Of a stretch of DNA of 20,383 nt, positions 1 through 7,796 are shown one piece after another. Each line of letters starts with the position of its first letter. The stretch's first letter is position 1. This DNA comes from a virus. Where the stretch lies: the IMG/VR virus record IMGVR_UViG_3300040811_000778, positions 1-20,383 of that record, one strand, 5' to 3'. The notes beneath the pieces are model-generated. The model saw only the letters and a program-made list of their open reading frames with translations, was not told the DNA's origin and made no database searches. Position numbers and translations under genes: made by a program.

Positions 1-1
1 T

Positions 2-151
2 ACACCGTTGACAGGTTCTCTTAGTAAATCAATTACTAATACTTCAAAACTGACTATCGGAGGTTTTAGTGGCGCTGTGCGGAGAATCGCCCGCCTCACC
101 TACTTCCCGGAACGTCTCCCTGACTCTACCCTTCAAGCCATCACCACCTAA
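2..151 (+). CDS. C-terminal end of a phage structural protein (5' end outside window)
   Basis: The frame is open from the window edge and stops with TAA at 149-151, giving 49 residues. They end in RIARLTYFPERLPDSTLQAI followed by Thr-Thr. A 'G.I.R..YFP.RL.D..LQ..T' ending is one I associate with concanavalin A-like (LamG-type) jelly-roll domains of phage virion proteins, especially in phages with long decoration or fibre proteins. It lies 36 bases upstream of the tail-terminator gene and on the same strand, where head or head-tail joining proteins sit in a lambda-like order. Its main function cannot be read from this fragment. Identification as a structural protein is fairly safe; the jelly-roll assignment is from memory of the motif. 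Confidence 0.6.
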   Translation, partial: TPLTGSLSKSITNTSKLTIGGFSGAVRRIARLTYFPERLPDSTLQAITT

Positions 152-187
152 GCACCGCTAGCCACCCCACTCCGATCAAGTGAACCC

Positions 188-613
188 ATGGCCACCAAGC
201 GTGAGCAGATCCTTAGCGCCATCGTCACCACGTTGGCCGGCACCACAGGCGTCAGTACGCGGATCTACCGCAGCAGGGTTGAGCCCCTGGCCCGTGCTGA
301 AAGCCCGGCGATCGTCGTCGAGCCGATCACTGATCAGCCGCAGCAGAACACCAGCCTGCCAACCTTGGACTGGAGCCTGACGGTGCGCGTTGCCGTGATC
401 GTGCGCGGCACCGTTCCTGATCAGCAGGCTGATGCAACTGTTCAATCGCTGCACGCCAAGCTGATGGCTGATCTGACGCTTGGCGGCTATGCGATCGACG
501 TGCAGCCCAGTCTCGTGAACTTCGAGATGGTGGAAGCTGATCAGCCCGCTGGTGTGATCTCCTGTGACTACGTGGTGCGATACCGCACGCAGGTGGCTGA
601 TTTAACAAGCTGA
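188..613 (+). CDS. Tail terminator / minor tail protein U-like
   Basis: A 141-residue protein, about the size of lambda gpU (131 residues), which caps the growing tail tube and joins it to the head. It has an N-terminal helix (residues 4-17), then PAIVVEPITDQ (about 39-49) and the strand-rich segment WSLTVRVAVIVRG (62-74), a helix with paired acidic and glutamine residues (78-94), and a final CDYVVRYRT strand. This helix plus beta-sandwich pattern matches the gpU/tail-completion fold. The start is ATG in an acCCATGGcc context with no clear Shine-Dalgarno sequence. It sits directly before the tail tube gene, as U precedes V in lambda. The family call rests on pattern and position, not on detailed identity. 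Confidence 0.7.
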   Translation: MATKREQILSAIVTTLAGTTGVSTRIYRSRVEPLARAESPAIVVEPITDQPQQNTSLPTLDWSLTVRVAVIVRGTVPDQQADATVQSLHAKLMADLTLGGYAIDVQPSLVNFEMVEADQPAGVISCDYVVRYRTQVADLTS

Positions 614-679
614 AGCCCTAGCTACGATGAGGTGAGACGGGCCATGGCGCCCATTGCACAACCTCTGTGGTAGCCACCC

Positions 680-1615
680 ATGGCATCAGTTCTCACTCGT
701 CGGCGTCTAATCCTCGCTGAAATCGAAAGCAGCTACGGCACGGATCCCACGCCGGACGGCACCAATGCGATCTTGGTGCGCAACCTAGAGATTCAGCCGC
801 TGGTGGCTGACACGGTCAACCGCGAGCTGGTGCGCCCGTACCTTGGCCAAGCCGATCAGCTGCTCAGCCAGACACGGGTTGAGGTGAGCTTTGAGGTTGA
901 GCTGGCCGGTTCTGGAGCCGCCGGCACCGCTCCGGCCTATGGCCCGGTGCTCCGCAGCTGCGGCATCAGCGAGACCGTCTCCGCTGGTGTGAGCGTGACC
1001 TATGCGCCAGAGTCCAGCGGCTTTGAGAGCTGTACGATCTACTACCACGTAGACGGCATCCTCCACAAGGTGACCGGCTGCCGCGGCACCTTCGAGATGT
1101 CGTGCGAGGTGGGCCAGATCCCGGTGATCAGCTTCACGATGACCGGCATCTACAACGCACCAACAGACGAAACACAGCCCTCACCGACCTACAGCAACCA
1201 AGCCACGCCAGTGCTGTTCAAGGAGGGCAATACTACTGGGTTCAGCGCCTTCGGTTACTCCGGCTGCCTGATGTCCTACAGCTTTACCCTGGCCAATGAC
1301 GTGATCTACCGCGAGCTGGTGGGCTGCACCAAGGAGGTCTTGATCACCAACCGTGCGCCCAATGGCACGGCTGTGATCGAGGCGCCGACCATCACCGCTA
1401 AGGACTTCTTCACGGTGTCCACTGGCAGCAGCACCGGCAGCATCACCTTCCAGCATGGCCAGACTGCCGGCAACATCGTCACGATGACCACGGCACAGTC
1501 GGACCTAGGCAACCTGACCTATAGCGATCAGGACGGCATCCACATGCTGAACATGCCCTTTATTGCAGTCCCAACCAACGCAGGCGATGATGAGCTGAGT
1601 CTGGTTTACACCTGA
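680..1615 (+). CDS. Major tail (tube) protein
   Basis: A 311-residue protein predicted to polymerise into the tail tube. The N-terminus (RRLILAEIESSYGTDPTPD, residues 8-26, then NAILVRNLEIQPL) is typical of the siphovirus tail tube family in which a 'ESSYGTDPTP...A.l......pl' stretch opens the protein. The segment around residues 60-75 (TRVEVSFEVELAGSG) followed by GPVLRSCG near 86-93 is the conserved tube beta-sheet and loop. The rest is Ser/Thr/Gly-rich beta structure. It is preceded by a 66-base untranslated spacer, the longest gap in the tail cluster, which suits a separately controlled, highly expressed virion protein. It is followed within 5 bases by the tail assembly chaperone gene. 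Confidence 0.85.
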   Translation: MASVLTRRRLILAEIESSYGTDPTPDGTNAILVRNLEIQPLVADTVNRELVRPYLGQADQLLSQTRVEVSFEVELAGSGAAGTAPAYGPVLRSCGISETVSAGVSVTYAPESSGFESCTIYYHVDGILHKVTGCRGTFEMSCEVGQIPVISFTMTGIYNAPTDETQPSPTYSNQATPVLFKEGNTTGFSAFGYSGCLMSYSFTLANDVIYRELVGCTKEVLITNRAPNGTAVIEAPTITAKDFFTVSTGSSTGSITFQHGQTAGNIVTMTTAQSDLGNLTYSDQDGIHMLNMPFIAVPTNAGDDELSLVYT

Positions 1616-1619
1616 TCGC

Positions 1620-2000
1620 GTGGCCTTTGTTCTCAACCAATCGCAGACCTACAGCTGGCCGGTGAGCATCAAGCTCCCGGCAGATGGTGGCAAGCGTGAG
1701 AAGTCCAGCTTTGATGCGGTGTTCAAGCGGCTGCCGCAGAGCAGGATTAATGAACTGCAGCAGCTGGTGCAGCAGCGCGTGAAAGCTGCTGAGCAGGGCG
1801 ACGAGCTGGACAATGGCGTGACAGATCAGAGCATCGCCGATGAGATCCTCGTGGGCTGGTCTGGCATCGTGGATGGTGATGGCGATGAGGTGCCCTACAG
1901 CGAGGCGGTGAAGGCGCAGCTGTTGGATGTGCCGATGCTGGCCGGTGCCTTGATTGAGGCGTACTTCGCGTCGCTGGTGGAGCTGAAGAGAAAAAACTGA
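1620..2000 (+). CDS. Tail assembly chaperone, zero-frame product (G-like)
   Basis: A 126-residue acidic protein starting at GTG, four bases after the tail tube stop. It lies between tail tube and tape measure, the position of lambda G. The fold looks like the common tail chaperone: an N-terminal beta segment (SYSWP-like, residues 10-25), a phenylalanine-rich patch (FDAVFKRLP, 30-38), a long helix (42-60), and a helical C-terminus ending in ELKRKN. The last four codons carry the slippery heptamer AAAAAAC in the correct phase, so a minority of ribosomes should continue into the next frame. In lambda, gpG binds the tape measure through the T domain and recruits tail tube subunits; the same role is inferred here. 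Confidence 0.8.
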   Translation: MAFVLNQSQTYSWPVSIKLPADGGKREKSSFDAVFKRLPQSRINELQQLVQQRVKAAEQGDELDNGVTDQSIADEILVGWSGIVDGDGDEVPYSEAVKAQLLDVPMLAGALIEAYFASLVELKRKN

Positions 2001-2031
2001 TCAGCGCCGCCGACCACTGGGCAGGTGGCGC
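1991..2031 (+). promoter_or_regulatory. Programmed -1 ribosomal frameshift signal (slippery site and stem-loop)
   Basis: The slippery heptamer A AAA AAC occupies 1991-1997, read in the zero frame as the last base of AGA followed by AAA and AAC; the zero-frame TGA follows at 1998-2000. A stem-loop begins six bases after the heptamer: GCGCCGCC (2004-2011) pairs with GGTGGCGC (2024-2031), giving eight base pairs with one G-U and a 12-base loop. Slippage places ribosomes in the frame that begins CTG ATC AGC at 1997. Both elements and the spacing match textbook -1 frameshift signals of phage tail chaperone genes. Confidence 0.88.
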
Positions 2032-2320
2032 CGTGATTGATGACAGCGCTGATGATGCAGCAGCGTTCGGGTTGGAGCTGCCTGCTGCTGAGGGCGATGA
2101 GGATTGTCTGGTGTGGCCGGAGGCATGGCCTGCTGTTGATCTGTTCCTGAAGGTGCAGACGCAATGGCGTGGTGGTGCGTCGGGCATCATCGGGCTGGAC
2201 TACACAGCTGTGCGCTGGGTGATGCAGCTGTATGGGGTTGAGGATGAGCGCGAGCTGTTGGAAGACCTGCAGGTGATCGAAGCTAGAGTGATTGAGAAGG
2301 TGAACGATCGGCAGGGCTAG
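1997..2320 (+). CDS. Tail assembly chaperone extension (T-like), made by -1 frameshift as a G-T fusion
   Basis: This is the second half of the tail chaperone, best read as the continuation of the 1620 gene after slippage at 1991-1997. The fusion would have 126 + 107 = 233 residues. The extension opens LISAADHWAGGAVIDDSADD; ISAA.HWA is a recurrent junction sequence in such fusions. An in-frame GTG at 2033 could be called as an independent start but has no obvious ribosome binding site. The body is acidic and tryptophan-containing (VWPEAWPAVDLFLKVQTQW) and resembles the phage DUF1799 family found just before tape measure genes. It ends two bases before the tape measure start. Confidence 0.85.
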   Translation: MISAADHWAGGAVIDDSADDAAAFGLELPAAEGDEDCLVWPEAWPAVDLFLKVQTQWRGGASGIIGLDYTAVRWVMQLYGVEDERELLEDLQVIEARVIEKVNDRQG

Positions 2321-2322
2321 GC

Positions 2323-4101
2323 ATGGCGCTGGACATGACCACCGCCCTGACGATCCGGGCACGGGTTGACGGTCAGCAGCAGATCGACCGCCTCGGCCAG
2401 TCGCTTGGTACCACTACCACCAAGGCGAATGGCCTAGCAGGTGCATTTGGCAAGCTGAAAACCATTGGCGGCTCGTTAGTCGGTGTTCTTGGCACGGCTG
2501 GGATTGTTGCCGGCCTGAAGAAGTCGATTGATACATTCAGCCAGTTTCAGGCTGAAACCAAGCTGCTAGAGAATGGACTGAAGAATGTTGGGGCACAGGC
2601 TGGACAGCTTGACAAGCTGCAGAAGATTGCCAGCGATCTGGGTGAGGCCACTCTCTTTAACGAAGAGGACTTTCGGCGTGGCTTCGGCCTGCTAACGAGT
2701 TTCGGCAACATCGGTGTAGAGAGCTATGAGCGTGTTGCCAAGGCCGCTGCAGACGTTGCATATACCAGTGGCACTGAGGTGAGCGGTGCCTTTATGCAGC
2801 TGGCCAAGGCGTTGAACGATCCATCCAAGGGCCTCTCAGCGCTCGGTCGTTCTGGCATTCAGTTCACCGAGGCTCAGAAGGCGGTGATCGAGTCGCTGCA
2901 GGAGACTGGCAACGTCGCTGAGGCGCAGCGGCTGATCTTGGTGGAACTGGAGAAGCAGTACGGTGGCAATGCTGTCGCTGCTGCCCAAGGCCTGGCCGGT
3001 GCGTTCGACACGCTCGGGGAGAAGTTCTACGACCTACAGGTGGCGCTCGGTGACAACGTGGCGCAGGTGCTGCAGCCGCTGATCGTTGGATTGACAGGAC
3101 TGATTGATGTACTGGCAAACCTGCCTGAGCCGGTGCAGAACATGATCGTGGCGCTCGGCGGTCTGGTGGTGGCGCTCGGTGCCCTTGGCACTGTCATGGC
3201 TATTGGCGGCCCGATCATCAGCGCATTGGCTGGCCTCGGTCCGCTGATCGTTGGCATCACTGCAACGATCGCCGGCTGGGCTGGCGCCATCGGCCCGCTG
3301 ATCGCTTCACTGACCGGCAGTGGTGGTTTGCTGGCTGCGCTTGCTGCTGTCTTCACCGGCCCTGTCGGTTGGATCGCCTTGGCTGTTGCTGCAGGCGTGG
3401 CCATCTACGCATTCAGAGACCAAATCGCCGCAGCATTCAAGGTGATCGGCGATGTGATCAAAGCTGCGGCTAAGGCCTTCTACGACGTGTTTATCAAGCC
3501 AGTCATCACTGGCGCCAAGGATGCCGTAAAAGGAATTAAGTCCGCTTTCTCTAGTCTGGCCAAGATCATCACATCACCGTTCGAGCAAGGCGCTGATGCA
3601 ATTAAGTCGATCTTCCGCGGATTGCTGCAGTTCGTTGCTAATGGCATCAACAAAGCAATCGGCAGCATCAATACATTGATCCGTGGTTACAACAGCATCC
3701 CGACCCTGCCGGATGTGCCGACTATCCCTCAGGTGAGGGTGCCAGCCTTCGCTGCTGGTGGTGTCGTCAACGGTCCAACCCTCGCCATGGTCGGCGAAGG
3801 GGGCCAGAGCGAGTACATCATCCCCGAGTCCAAGATGGCCAAGGCTTCGGCCAACTACCTCAGCGGGATGCGTGGCCGCTCCGTGATCCCTGCTTTTGCT
3901 GATGGTGGTGTAGTTGGCCCAATGGGCGGCGGCGGTGCAGCGAACACCACTGTGCAGATCACCACCGGCCCGGTGCTGCAGCAGGACGGCCAGCGCTACG
4001 TCACCGTCGGCGACCTGGAGCGAGCCCTACAGGACTTCGGCTCACAGGTGTTCCGCAATAGCCGCAGCTACGGCGGTCGCCGCTATCAGGGGGCCTACTG
4101 A
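2323..4101 (+). CDS. Tail tape measure protein
   Basis: A 592-residue protein that sets tail length and is ejected with DNA. Residues 1-60 form an amphipathic start (TALTIRARVDGQQQIDRLGQ) typical of tape measures. Residues 65-260 are helical, with FSQFQAETKLLENGLKNVGA and a DPSKGLSALGRSGIQFTEAQ segment seen in many Prophage tail length tape measure proteins. Residues about 272-365 hold several hydrophobic Gly/Ala-rich segments able to cross a membrane. The C-terminal part has the repeated hallmark FAAGGVVNGPTLAMVGEGG and FADGGVVGPM. At roughly 1.5 Å per residue the tail would be near 90 nm (inference). Its stop overlaps the next start as TGATG. Confidence 0.93.
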   Translation: MALDMTTALTIRARVDGQQQIDRLGQSLGTTTTKANGLAGAFGKLKTIGGSLVGVLGTAGIVAGLKKSIDTFSQFQAETKLLENGLKNVGAQAGQLDKLQKIASDLGEATLFNEEDFRRGFGLLTSFGNIGVESYERVAKAAADVAYTSGTEVSGAFMQLAKALNDPSKGLSALGRSGIQFTEAQKAVIESLQETGNVAEAQRLILVELEKQYGGNAVAAAQGLAGAFDTLGEKFYDLQVALGDNVAQVLQPLIVGLTGLIDVLANLPEPVQNMIVALGGLVVALGALGTVMAIGGPIISALAGLGPLIVGITATIAGWAGAIGPLIASLTGSGGLLAALAAVFTGPVGWIALAVAAGVAIYAFRDQIAAAFKVIGDVIKAAAKAFYDVFIKPVITGAKDAVKGIKSAFSSLAKIITSPFEQGADAIKSIFRGLLQFVANGINKAIGSINTLIRGYNSIPTLPDVPTIPQVRVPAFAAGGVVNGPTLAMVGEGGQSEYIIPESKMAKASANYLSGMRGRSVIPAFADGGVVGPMGGGGAANTTVQITTGPVLQQDGQRYVTVGDLERALQDFGSQVFRNSRSYGGRRYQGAY

Positions 4102-4562
4102 TGGGAAGGGCTCAGGCGCAGTACCTGCGGATCTTCGACGACAGCACCACCTACGTGCGCTGGCAGGGCTACTACGTCAACCAGACCGTGACGTTGGACA
4201 GCGCCAGCTGGGAATACATGCCCTTTAGCGCCAGCGGCATCGTTGAATCCGGCGCCAGTGGCGGCAAGTCCGTCTCGATCACGGTGCCGGCCACCAACAG
4301 CGTGGTGGAGGCCTTCAACCTGGCGCTGAGCTATGGCCGCTTCTGTGAGCTCAAGATCTACGAGTTCGACAGCAGGCTGGATCAGGCTGCACCGCAGTCA
4401 GCCCAGAACCTGATCGCGGCCTATACCGCGGAGGTGGTCAACGTCTCCGGCACCTTCACCAGACTCGACATCGAGCTGGGATCTAGCTTGTCTCCAGTGG
4501 GGGCACAGGTGCCGCCGCGTAAGTTCAACAGCTACCTGATCGGCGCACCGCTGCGGATATGA
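4101..4562 (+). CDS. Minor tail (tail tip) protein
   Basis: A 153-residue beta-rich protein between tape measure and J-like hub, where lambda has M and L. It begins with residues YLRIFDDSTTYVRWQGYYVN (8-27), alternates strands throughout, and ends PPRKFNSYLIGAPLRI. The pattern of an N-terminal strand describing a position or length, then SVSITVPATN, resembles small distal tail or baseplate proteins such as the DUF1833 group, but I cannot place it in a family with confidence. No iron-sulphur cysteine cluster as in lambda gpL is visible; there is only one cysteine. Start and stop overlap the neighbours by 1 and 4 bases, so it is translationally coupled to both. Confidence 0.65.
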   Translation: MGRAQAQYLRIFDDSTTYVRWQGYYVNQTVTLDSASWEYMPFSASGIVESGASGGKSVSITVPATNSVVEAFNLALSYGRFCELKIYEFDSRLDQAAPQSAQNLIAAYTAEVVNVSGTFTRLDIELGSSLSPVGAQVPPRKFNSYLIGAPLRI

Positions 4563-6904
4563 GCCTGAACATCTCCGATCCGCTATCCCTGCTGCCGTAT
4601 CAGAGCGGTCTGGCTGATCCGGTGTTGATCGAGGGCGCTGCACAGGCTGCCAATGATCTGACAGCACAACAGCAGGCGTACAAGATCGGTGATCCGGTGC
4701 CGATCGTCTTCTGCCGCCGCATCAGTGACAATGGCGGCGTGATGGTTAGCCCAGGGGCCACAGAGGCCCGGTATCAGAACAACGGGATTACCAACGCACT
4801 GACGGTCAGCCTGCACCTAGTCCTCAGTGAAGGCGACCTGCCGACCATCCCGATCAAAGATGTGTTTGTCGGCCCATGCCGTCAGGGCACATGGGATCAG
4901 AACTATGACCGCCGCTCTGGTACGTGGTTCCCCGGCAACTTCGTCACCACCGTGGCCGGCAAACAGCCGTGGTCGTGCCCCTACTACTGCGGCACAGCAG
5001 GGCGCTACGAGGACATGACGACCCTGAGCTACGTCAACACCTTCGTGGACGGCAGCCAGCGGTGGAATCAGCAGGTGCATGTCTTCGTGCGTGAAGGCAT
5101 GAAGGTCACCCGGATCATCGACAGCACGCTCGGCCCAAGCAACAGCGTGATCGACCTGGCGATCTACCTGATGAACGAATCAGGCCGGATACCCAGCACG
5201 CTGATCGACAACACCCAGATGCTGGCTGCGGCCAACTTCTGCGACACCAACGGCCTGTTCTACAACGGCGTTTTCAAGGAGAGCATCAACCTGGACGAAT
5301 GGCTGGAGCAGATCGGTAACGACTTCCTGCTGCGTCTGGTGGAGGCTGACGGTAAGTTCGGCTTCCGGCCGCGGCTGCCGGTGAACGTCGATCACACGAT
5401 CAAGACGACGGCGATCGACTGGGTGTTCACCTTCACGGAGGATCACCTGCTGCCGGATGGCTTCGAGATCCAATACATCCCGCTGGAGGATCGCCTGCCG
5501 GTGTGCCTGCAGATGATGTGGCGACAGCAGCCTGATTCTGACATCGGATTTCCGCGTACCACTGAGGTGCGATTTACGGGCGAGGCGACTGCAGGACCGT
5601 TTGAGCAGTACGACCTGAGTCAGTTCTGCACAAGCGAAACGCACGCGGTGAAGGTTGGGGCGTACCGCCTGGCTCGCCGCAAGTACATCACGCACACGCT
5701 GCGTTTGACGGTACGGCCCAGCAGCTACAACAGCACGCTTACGCTTGGTGATGTAGTGCGTGTCAGGTTGCGGCGCGAGACGGCGACGACAGCGCTCAAC
5801 TACCACGACTATCTGTATGAGGTGGAGAGGATTGAGAAGGCCGCGAGCGGTGCGTGTGTGTTTGATCTGACGCACCTGCCGATCGACGATCAGGGCAGGA
5901 GCCTGGTGGCGCTGGAGGTGGCAGCAGCCACGGCGCCAGGCGTTGTGATCTCAGCCGGCCGCAGTGATTACAGCTGCGATGACAACTCAGCATCTGACAA
6001 CACAAGCCTGGGTGGTGGTGGGATCGACTATCCGGCCAGCGGTGGCAACTTCGATCCGCCAACCCTGGCCGAGACGACTGTGGGCCTTGATGTGCCGACT
6101 GATGACACCTGGGCCAGTGGTGGCTATTCACCGATCGGGCCTGACGTGTCGCAGCCGGCTGGTGAACCAAGTGGCGGGCCAACACCGATTGGCAGCTGGG
6201 ACAACCCTGCTGATCCCCTGGAGGAAAGCCTGGATGAGGCTGGCGCTGGTGTGATCACCGGCGGTACCGGCACTGGTGGCGTGCCACTTGTTGGCGACAC
6301 GCTCTCAGTCTCTGCCGCTGACCTTGGCTGCGACGGTCAGGTGTGTTGGTCAAGAATTGACAAAACTACAGGCGAAGAAACGGCAATCTCTTGCCAAAAC
6401 CAGCCTATTGCAGGTGCATACACTCTCTCTATTACCTCAAGCGAGCTGGACTACTTCATTGTTGCTGTTGGCCGCTGCAAAGACCCATCAACGCCTGATG
6501 GCTTTGGTGAACCGCGCACGCTTGGCACTACCGCAGCAGTCGAAGTGAATTGCACCCAACAGACTTGCCCAGGAAACAGCTTTACTTTCACTATTTACTA
6601 TGACCTTCAGGGCAAATCATTCTTAGGCAGCTGCATTGGCGGAACTAAGGACGGAAACTCAAAAACTGGTATCTCGACTGTCACCAAATCCCTCCTGAAT
6701 ACATGCAACTTGAACTGGCTTGTGATTCCGGCTTCAAACGACTGCGACGGTTCTCATGCCGGGAAGCCTAATCGCTATGTCTTGCAACAAGGCACAGGAC
6801 CATTTGCTTTTGTGATCTGGTCCTCTGGAACAAGCAATGGTTACAGCGCTGACTACTGGGAAGGCGATCCTCCTGTTTACACCTGGGCTTGTACTAATCC
6901 CTAG
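4559..6904 (+). CDS. J-like tail tip hub / host specificity protein
   Basis: A 781-residue protein at the end of the tail tip cluster. Residues 40-330 are the conserved hub (KIGDPVPIVFCRRISDNGG; YVNTFVDGSQRWN; NSVIDLAIYLMNESGRIP). Residues 340-450 include YRLARRKYITHTLRLTVRPS and LGDVVRVRL, hallmarks of the phage tail protein J domain. Residues about 455-585 are a Gly/Ser/Pro/Asp-rich linker. Residues 591-778 form a separate module with ten cysteines whose coding sequence (about 6330-6900) is visibly richer in A and T than the rest. By analogy with lambda J, the C-terminal module would contact the host receptor. The hub call is strong; the receptor-binding role of the last module is inference. 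Confidence 0.88.
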   Translation: MSLNISDPLSLLPYQSGLADPVLIEGAAQAANDLTAQQQAYKIGDPVPIVFCRRISDNGGVMVSPGATEARYQNNGITNALTVSLHLVLSEGDLPTIPIKDVFVGPCRQGTWDQNYDRRSGTWFPGNFVTTVAGKQPWSCPYYCGTAGRYEDMTTLSYVNTFVDGSQRWNQQVHVFVREGMKVTRIIDSTLGPSNSVIDLAIYLMNESGRIPSTLIDNTQMLAAANFCDTNGLFYNGVFKESINLDEWLEQIGNDFLLRLVEADGKFGFRPRLPVNVDHTIKTTAIDWVFTFTEDHLLPDGFEIQYIPLEDRLPVCLQMMWRQQPDSDIGFPRTTEVRFTGEATAGPFEQYDLSQFCTSETHAVKVGAYRLARRKYITHTLRLTVRPSSYNSTLTLGDVVRVRLRRETATTALNYHDYLYEVERIEKAASGACVFDLTHLPIDDQGRSLVALEVAAATAPGVVISAGRSDYSCDDNSASDNTSLGGGGIDYPASGGNFDPPTLAETTVGLDVPTDDTWASGGYSPIGPDVSQPAGEPSGGPTPIGSWDNPADPLEESLDEAGAGVITGGTGTGGVPLVGDTLSVSAADLGCDGQVCWSRIDKTTGEETAISCQNQPIAGAYTLSITSSELDYFIVAVGRCKDPSTPDGFGEPRTLGTTAAVEVNCTQQTCPGNSFTFTIYYDLQGKSFLGSCIGGTKDGNSKTGISTVTKSLLNTCNLNWLVIPASNDCDGSHAGKPNRYVLQQGTGPFAFVIWSSGTSNGYSADYWEGDPPVYTWACTNP

Positions 6905-6906
6905 CC

Positions 6907-7275
6907 ATGGCCACCTTCCCCGCCCTGCAGCCAGCCACCAGGACATACACACCGGGCACTAGCGCCAGCACTGAGTTCGCTGTGCTCGATGGCTATGAAA
7001 CCAGTGTGCGCCATAGCAACGCCTCTGTGGGCCAAATCCTGCGCATGACATTCACCAGGCTCAGCAGCGCTGACACCTTCAGTCTGGTGAGCCACTACTC
7101 CTTGCATGGCACCTTTGAGCCGTTCGATCTCACCAGCACCACGCTGATCGCAACGAACCTCACATTTCCAGCCAACTACCTTTGGCGTTACCTTTCGGCG
7201 CCAGTGATTGATCAGTCCTGTGACATCACCAACGCTACGGTGGAGTTACAGCTGCTGCCGCCGTATCTGGTATGA
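6907..7275 (+). CDS. Small tail-associated protein, paralogue A
   Basis: A 122-residue beta-rich protein of unknown exact function. It starts two bases after the J-like stop in a tagCCATGG context. Residues 30-60 (ETSVRHSNASVGQILRMTF, then TRLSSADTFSLVSHYSLHG) and the ending NATVELQLLPPYL align by eye with the next gene: an 'R.S......L.L....L....A.L...HY..' core, an F.L strand, an aromatic-Arg-Tyr step (LWRYLSAP versus LYRYAAKP) and a final 'T/NATVEL' strand. Two copies of the fold side by side point to duplication. Position between hub and fibre suggests a tip or fibre-attachment protein. It overlaps the next gene by ATGA. Confidence 0.6.
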   Translation: MATFPALQPATRTYTPGTSASTEFAVLDGYETSVRHSNASVGQILRMTFTRLSSADTFSLVSHYSLHGTFEPFDLTSTTLIATNLTFPANYLWRYLSAPVIDQSCDITNATVELQLLPPYLV

Positions 7276-7796
7276 CTGCCTACCCTGAGCTGCTACCGGC
7301 TGGCTTTCAGTACGACCTCGGCGGTCTCAACGTCAGCAGTGAGGAGACGCTGATCGGCGCTCCGGTGCTGTTCAGGCACAGCCTCAGGCAAAGCAACTAT
7401 CGCCTGATCCTCACCTACACCAATCTCACAGAAGCGCAGGCCACACTGATCCGCAATCACTACGTCGATCAGCAAGGCAGCCACGCCACATTCACCTTGC
7501 CCACCGCCATATGGGGCAGCACTGATGTCATTCCGGCAGACTCGCTCTACCGCTACGCCGCCAAGCCAGACGAAACACAACGCGGCGTCTACACCGACAT
7601 CACCGTGGAGCTGGTGGCGCTGATCGGCAACTTCCTGCTGTACAACCTGATTGGTGAGCCGGCCACCCTCGGCGCTGAAGAGGCTTTCACTTCCTACGCC
7701 ATGACCGGCACTGCACCCTTCATCCTTGACGGCGACGACGCAGATCCTGCCGAGGCAGCCACTCTTATCCTGAAAGCTGGCGGCGCCGAATCATGA
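7272..7796 (+). CDS. Small tail-associated protein, paralogue B with C-terminal extension
   Basis: A 174-residue protein whose first about 120 residues share the layout of the preceding gene (RQSNYRLILTYTNLTEAQAT, HYVDQQGSHATFTLP, SLYRYAAKPDE, TDITVEL). An extra region follows (residues 120-174: LLYNLIGEPATLGAEEAFTS...ILDGDDADPAEAATLILKAG) that is absent from paralogue A and is Ala/Asp-rich. It is coupled to both neighbours by four-base overlaps (ATGA at 7272 and 7793). Similar 'GSHATFTLP...W' proteins occur near tail tips of phages and recall proteins that cap the hub. The specific role is unknown. Confidence 0.6.
   Translation: MTAYPELLPAGFQYDLGGLNVSSEETLIGAPVLFRHSLRQSNYRLILTYTNLTEAQATLIRNHYVDQQGSHATFTLPTAIWGSTDVIPADSLYRYAAKPDETQRGVYTDITVELVALIGNFLLYNLIGEPATLGAEEAFTSYAMTGTAPFILDGDDADPAEAATLILKAGGAES

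Noticed and set aside
1895-2362. Minus-strand 155-codon frame over the tail chaperone
   Set aside because: Antisense to the frameshift gene pair, without motifs; the slippery site and stem-loop show that the plus strand is coding.
5180-5875. Long minus-strand open frame of 231 codons
   Set aside because: It lies wholly within the J-like gene, is Arg/His/Val-rich without motifs, and is the usual antisense shadow of a GC-rich gene.
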